Shown: in pieces, positions 23,033 to 26,636 of the stretch
Numbering within the stretch: position 1 is the first letter of the stretch
How the letters are laid out: each line of letters begins with the position of its first letter
Assembly (NCBI GenBank): GCA_964589725.1
Contig: CAZPUJ010000562.1
Location: forward strand, 1-26,636
Source: CAYSHJ01 sp964589725
GTDB taxonomy: Bacteria; Planctomycetota; Planctomycetia; Planctomycetales; Planctomycetaceae
Direction: 5' to 3'
DNA: 26,636 nucleotides
The notes under the pieces: model-generated
Databases searched by the model: none
Seen by the model: only the letters and a program-made list of their open reading frames with translations
Told to the model about the DNA's origin: nothing
Position numbers and translations under genes: made by a program

Positions 23033-23875
23033 ATGGCCTACGAAGCACAAATCACTCGCGACAATCCGTCCTGCATCGTGTTCTTGGTGGATCAGTCCTC
23101 CTCGATGTCGAAGGGCTTCGGAGCTCAGCCGGGAAAAAAGAAAGCCGATGGAGTCGCCGACGCTATCAATCGGCTGTTGCAGACGCTGTGTATCAAATGC
23201 GGTCGGGCCGATGGGATTCGCGAGTACTTGGAGATCGGCGTGATCGGATATGGCCAGCAGGTGCAGCCCGTGTTGGGCGGGTCGCTCGCTGGGCGAGGTT
23301 TGGTGCCGATTGGTGACATCGCCTCACATCCGCTGCGTGTCGAGACCCGCACAAAACAGGTGGACGATGGCGTGGGTGGATTGCTCAAACGAGAAGTGAA
23401 GTTTCCGGTCTGGTTCGAGCCGGTCGCCTCCGGTCGGACGCCGATGCGTGGAGCCTTGGAGCTGGCTCACCAATGGGTTTCCGAGTTTCTGACTCGCCGG
23501 CCCGATTGCTTTCCCCCACAAGTCATCAACCTGACGGACGGAGAGGCCAACGATGATCCTTCCGCCGCCGGGCTGGCGTTGAAAGAACTCCGTTCTTCGG
23601 ACGGACAGGTCTTGATGTGGACTGCTCACATCTCGGAATTGAACGAGCCGCCGATCATGTTTCCCGAACAGGAACAGGGCCTGCCGAACGAGTTCGCCAA
23701 GCAATTGTTTCGCATGTCGAGTGTGCTGCCGCCACGGCTGGTCGAGGTGGCTCGGCAAGAAGAGTTCGATGTGGGACCGCAATCACGCGGCTTCGTGTTC
23801 AACGCCGATTTGGTCGCCATGATCCGCTTCTTGGATTTCGGAACCATGGGCGCCGTCGGAGCAAACCCGCCATGA
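23033..23875 (+). CDS. vWA-domain protein, TerY-like
   Basis: This is a 280-residue von Willebrand factor A domain protein with an intact metal-ion-dependent adhesion site: D20-x-S22-x-S24 in FLVDQSSSMS, the Thr loop in ASGRTPMRGAL, and the Asp in VINLTDGEANDDPS. There is no signal peptide or TM segment, so it is cytoplasmic. The C-terminal FNADLVAMIRFLDFGTMG fits TerY-like vWA proteins. The ATG lies 10-11 nt after a GAGGG-type Shine-Dalgarno sequence. Its stop overlaps the PP2C start (ATGA), so the two are translationally coupled. With the next two genes it makes the vWA-phosphatase-kinase set described as the TerY-P triad. A protein-binding scaffold regulated by phosphorylation is the likely role. 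Confidence 0.9.
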   Translation: MAYEAQITRDNPSCIVFLVDQSSSMSKGFGAQPGKKKADGVADAINRLLQTLCIKCGRADGIREYLEIGVIGYGQQVQPVLGGSLAGRGLVPIGDIASHPLRVETRTKQVDDGVGGLLKREVKFPVWFEPVASGRTPMRGALELAHQWVSEFLTRRPDCFPPQVINLTDGEANDDPSAAGLALKELRSSDGQVLMWTAHISELNEPPIMFPEQEQGLPNEFAKQLFRMSSVLPPRLVEVARQEEFDVGPQSRGFVFNADLVAMIRFLDFGTMGAVGANPP

Positions 23876-24612
23876 GCAGCGGCTTCACGCCTCCTCTTCG
23901 ATGGCGTCCGTACCAAACGCCAAAGCGAGGTCTCTCGCCGGATGAGATCGAGGACGTGGTGTGGGGCGATGGACAATCCGGCTGCTTCGCCGTCGCGGAC
24001 GGAGCGACGCAGACCCTCTTCGCCGGACGCTGGGCCACGCTGCTGACCGAACGCTTCGTGGCCGACCCGATCTTTCCATCCTCGCCTGGCGAGTGGGCTG
24101 ACTGGCTGAAGCCGATCCGCCAACAATGGTGGCGCGAAATCGCTGATGTCAGCCTGCCGTGGTACGCCGAACACAAGCTGCCCGAAGGAGCCGGAGCCAC
24201 CCTGATCGGGCTATGCCTACGGCCGGATCACACCTGGCAAGCACTCGCTGTCGGAGACGCCTGTTTGTTTCACTGGCGAGGCGACCAACTTTTTCGGTCC
24301 TTTCCGATCTCGGACCCGACCGCGTTCCACAACCGTCCGCAGCTCGTGAGTTCGCACGCACCAAGCGCGGAGCGTCCGCCTCAAGACGCCGACGGATTGT
24401 GGCAACCGGGCGACCGCTTCCTGATGATGACGGACGCCGCCGCCCAATGGTTTCTGGCCGAGACCACCGCGCAGCGCGAGCCGTGGCCAACCGTGAATCG
24501 GATTCTGGACATCCACGATTCTCCGCCGGAGCAGCTCGAAGAAATCGAGCGGCTGCGAGATTCGCTCGCGTTACGAGACGACGATGTGACCTTGGTGATG
24601 ATCGAAGTCTGA
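23872..24612 (+). CDS. PP2C-family protein phosphatase
   Basis: This is a 246-residue protein from ATG 23872, which overlaps the vWA stop by 4 nt; the open frame to 23617 overlaps the vWA gene and is not used. PP2C motifs are visible: FAVADGATQTLFAGRWA (metal-binding D43-G44), GAGATLIGLCL, WQALAVGDACLFHW (GD-x-x), DRFLMMTDAAAQWFL and DDDVTLVMIEV (the last metal Asp). The usual TDG is TDA here, as in some divergent PP2C groups. It is compact and has no TM or extra domain. By context it should reverse phosphorylation made by the downstream kinase, perhaps on the vWA protein or on members of the divergent cluster. Confidence 0.9.
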   Translation: MSSGFTPPLRWRPYQTPKRGLSPDEIEDVVWGDGQSGCFAVADGATQTLFAGRWATLLTERFVADPIFPSSPGEWADWLKPIRQQWWREIADVSLPWYAEHKLPEGAGATLIGLCLRPDHTWQALAVGDACLFHWRGDQLFRSFPISDPTAFHNRPQLVSSHAPSAERPPQDADGLWQPGDRFLMMTDAAAQWFLAETTAQREPWPTVNRILDIHDSPPEQLEEIERLRDSLALRDDDVTLVMIEV

Positions 24613-24713
24613 CTCTTTGGAGTGCTCCGGCTTGACGGAGCTTTGGAATCTTTTGGTGACGCTCACTCGGAAGCATCGTTCGAGCCAGCAAGAATTGAGA
24701 GCCCGCGACCACC

Positions 24714-26636
24714 ATGCCAAACGTCTGGCCCGTCTCTAGTGACTATTTCGAAGCGGTGCAGATGCCGGATGTCTGCTGCTCAGACCCGGACCTGAAGGCT
24801 GCGGAAGTGGCGATACTGGAGAACGGTTTGCCGAAACCGCCGTGTGCCGGCAACTTCGCCGACGTGTACCAATTTCGTTCACGCGATGGTGAAAAACGGT
24901 GGGCCGTCAAATGCTTCACGCGGCCGATGGCTCGGTTGAATGAACGCTATCGCGAGATCAGCCGGCAACTCGAAGCGGCGCGGCTGCCGTTCACTGTCGA
25001 GTTCAAATACCTCGAACAGGGAATGAAAATTCGGGGCGAGTGGTATCCGGTCGTGAAGATGGACTGGGTCGAAGGGCTGACTCTGCGGCAGTTCGTGACG
25101 GAGTATCTGTCGAGGCCGGGGTTTCTGAAGGCATTCTTTCCGCTGTGGTTGAAAATGCTGCCGCTGCTTCGCGGCGCCGGCGTCGCTCACGGAGACCTGC
25201 AACACGGCAACGTGATGCTGGTTCCCGGATCAAGCGAAGGCAAGCTCGCGTTACGACTGATCGACTACGACGGGATGTGGGTGCCGTCTCTGGCCAACCA
25301 ACCGCCCGGCGAGGTCGGGCATCCCTGCTATCAACATCCTCAGCGTTCCAAGCAGAACGTGTTCTCACCGGACATCGACCGCTTTCCGCATTTGGTCATT
25401 GCCTGTACATTGCGCTGTCTGACTCGGCCGGATGCAATGCGGTTATGGAAGGATTACGACAACGGAGACAACTTGCTGTTCACGAAGCGGGACTTCGAGG
25501 CTCCGTCGAAATCCAAGTTGCTTCAGGAACTGTGGAACAGTGGCGACCGCGAGTTGCAAGCCTGGGTGGGATATCTCGTCACCGCCTCGCAATCGCCGCT
25601 CGAAGAAACGCCGCTGCTCAACATGTGGGTCAACGACGGCCGCATGACGCCACTGTCGGATGCCGAGGAAGAATCCGTCCGCTCGATCTTGGCGCCAGCC
25701 ATTCAAGTCGCGGAAGCGGACCTCAAGTCCGGCGAAAAGACCGACTGGTGGCGCTCGATCTTTGGGCCAGCCTCTCAAGTCGCGGGGACCGACCTCAAGT
25801 CCGGCGAAGAGACCGAGGGGCGGAGCTCTGAGGTGGCAGAGTCCGGTGACAGCCGCATCCAACAGAAAGCGGAAGGCGGAAGCCGCCTCAAAAAGACGGT
25901 TCGGTACACGATCCTCGTTCTTACGGTTTTCATGCTGATCGGCGCTAATCTCAAAATTCGCCAACGTGTAGTCGAGATCGAGATCGATGATTCTGCCACC
26001 GCCTCTGCTCCTTCCGATTCATCGTCCCTTCCCACGCAAGTCGTCAATCCGAAAACAGCGACTAACGCGGACGTCAAGCTGTCGGACATGGCCGGGATCC
26101 GGGAGTTGTTCACACTGACAGGACACGCAAACGTAGTCATGAGCGTGGCGTTTAGCGCGGACGGACAACGGCTGGCGTCGACGGACGTTTTCGGGACGGT
26201 GAAGGTGTGGGACGCCACGAGCGGTCAAGAGACACTCACGTTGAAAGGGCACACCAACGCGGTCAGGAGCGTGGCGTTTAGCCCGGACGGGCAACGGCTG
26301 GCGTCCGCAAGCGTTGATCAAACGGTGAAGGTGTGGGACGCGACGAGCGGTCAGGAAACGCTCACGTTGAAAGGGCACACCCGCACGGTCACGAGCGTGG
26401 CGTTTAGCGCGGACGGAAAACGGCTGGCGTCTGCAAGCGGCGACCAGACGGTCAAGGTGTGGGACGCGACGAGCGGTCAGGAGACGCTCACGTTGAAAGG
26501 ACACACCGACAGCGTCAATAGCGTGGCGTTTAGCGCGGACGGGCAACGGCTGGCGTCGGCTAGCTCGGATCAGACGGTGAAGGTGTGGGACGCCACGAGC
26601 GGTCAGGAGGCGCTCAAGTTGAGAGGGCAAACCAAG
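24714..26636 (+). CDS. Membrane protein kinase with C-terminal WD40 repeats (partial, runs off window)
   Basis: The open frame starts at ATG 24714 (MPNVWPVSSDYFEAV) and has no stop through the window end (641 codons seen). The kinase domain has a glycine-loop-like GNFADVYQF (46-54), lysine K66 in WAVKCF, catalytic H159-G160-D161 with N166 (VAHGDLQHGNVM) and the metal-binding D184-Y-D186 in LIDYDGMWVP. HGDLxxGN and DYD make it an atypical, TerY-P-like kinase rather than a standard Hanks kinase. A linker with a duplicated 24-residue unit follows (about 324-371), then one TM segment at about 398-415 (YTILVLTVFMLIGA) and WD40 repeats from about residue 460. The WD40 part is predicted to be outside the cytoplasm. 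The Shine-Dalgarno sequence is weak; the gene starts 101 nt after the PP2C gene. Confidence 0.9.
   Translation, partial: MPNVWPVSSDYFEAVQMPDVCCSDPDLKAAEVAILENGLPKPPCAGNFADVYQFRSRDGEKRWAVKCFTRPMARLNERYREISRQLEAARLPFTVEFKYLEQGMKIRGEWYPVVKMDWVEGLTLRQFVTEYLSRPGFLKAFFPLWLKMLPLLRGAGVAHGDLQHGNVMLVPGSSEGKLALRLIDYDGMWVPSLANQPPGEVGHPCYQHPQRSKQNVFSPDIDRFPHLVIACTLRCLTRPDAMRLWKDYDNGDNLLFTKRDFEAPSKSKLLQELWNSGDRELQAWVGYLVTASQSPLEETPLLNMWVNDGRMTPLSDAEEESVRSILAPAIQVAEADLKSGEKTDWWRSIFGPASQVAGTDLKSGEETEGRSSEVAESGDSRIQQKAEGGSRLKKTVRYTILVLTVFMLIGANLKIRQRVVEIEIDDSATASAPSDSSSLPTQVVNPKTATNADVKLSDMAGIRELFTLTGHANVVMSVAFSADGQRLASTDVFGTVKVWDATSGQETLTLKGHTNAVRSVAFSPDGQRLASASVDQTVKVWDATSGQETLTLKGHTRTVTSVAFSADGKRLASASGDQTVKVWDATSGQETLTLKGHTDSVNSVAFSADGQRLASASSDQTVKVWDATSGQEALKLRGQTK
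25683..25826 (+). repeat. 72-bp tandem duplication in the kinase linker
   Basis: Two adjacent 72-bp units start at TCGATCTT (25683) and TCGATCTT (25755). They encode SILAPAIQVAEADLKSGEKT and SIFGPASQVAGTDLKSGEET plus four residues each. The in-frame duplication lengthens the linker between kinase domain and TM helix. Confidence 0.8.
26121..26636 (+). repeat. 126-bp near-identical tandem repeats encoding WD40 units
   Basis: Units begin at 26121, 26247, 26373 and 26499, exactly 126 bp (42 residues) apart, with a fifth starting at 26625. Each encodes GHTxxVxSVAFSxDGxRLAS...TVKVWDATSGQExLxLK. The units are nearly identical at the DNA level, including silent positions, which points to recent expansion or gene conversion. 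The number of repeats beyond the window end is unknown, and assembly of such a region from short reads may be unreliable. Confidence 0.92.

Overview
The window (26.6 kb, moderately GC-rich) looks like a chromosomal segment of a planctomycete (Planctomycetota). The main reason is the combination of a bacterial tetrahydromethanopterin/methanofuran C1 operon (fmd/fhc type) with very large extracytoplasmic repeat proteins, a membrane-anchored protein kinase carrying C-terminal WD40 repeats, a Uma2-family nuclease and GTAG-headed palindromic repeats. This is an inference from gene content; there is no rRNA gene or taxonomic marker here.

Region 1 (1-850): a non-coding stretch with an inverted pair of REP-like palindromes, then a tRNA-Pro(CGG) gene on the + strand with its own intrinsic terminator.

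Region 2 (851-6049, all - strand): a formylmethanofuran dehydrogenase/hydrolase operon, transcribed as fmdD-like (molybdopterin-dinucleotide-binding) -> 53-aa small protein -> fhcB/fmdB -> Uma2-family nuclease -> fhcA/fmdA -> fhcC/fmdC. The B gene is interrupted by an in-frame TGA at 5084-5086. It lies exactly where the family has the metal-ligating Cys (or Sec) before His-Gly-Pro, and a 7-bp hairpin follows 18 nt downstream. The best reading is one 444-residue selenoprotein rather than two ORFs or a pseudogene. Together with the fmdD-like subunit, this suggests a redox-active, archaeal-style complex that interconverts formyl-methanofuran and CO2.

Region 3 (6272-22255, all - strand): six consecutive genes, transcribed as a giant single-pass membrane protein with about 16 bacterial Ig-like (Big_2-type) modules (2015 aa) -> SrfC-like P-loop GTPase -> SrfB-like actin/Hsp70-fold ATPase -> coiled-coil protein with a GrpE-like tail -> zinc-ribbon/PQQ-type beta-propeller protein -> short Hsp70. 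Region 4 (23033-26636, + strand) is divergent: a TerY-like vWA protein, an overlapping PP2C phosphatase, and a kinase-TM-WD40 protein that runs off the window. The vWA/PP2C/kinase trio matches the published 'TerY-P triad' layout. The divergent arrangement suggests one large locus in which a phospho-switch controls a chaperone/GTPase/ATPase machine linked to envelope proteins. I cannot assign its function; a stress-response, conflict or envelope-assembly role is possible.

Intergenic gaps hold three families of palindromic repeats, mostly as inverted pairs: GTAG-headed REP/BIME-like units (three loci), GAGCGGGG...GTGTCAGCC units (three copies), and CCCTCTCCC...GGGAGAGGG units (two copies).
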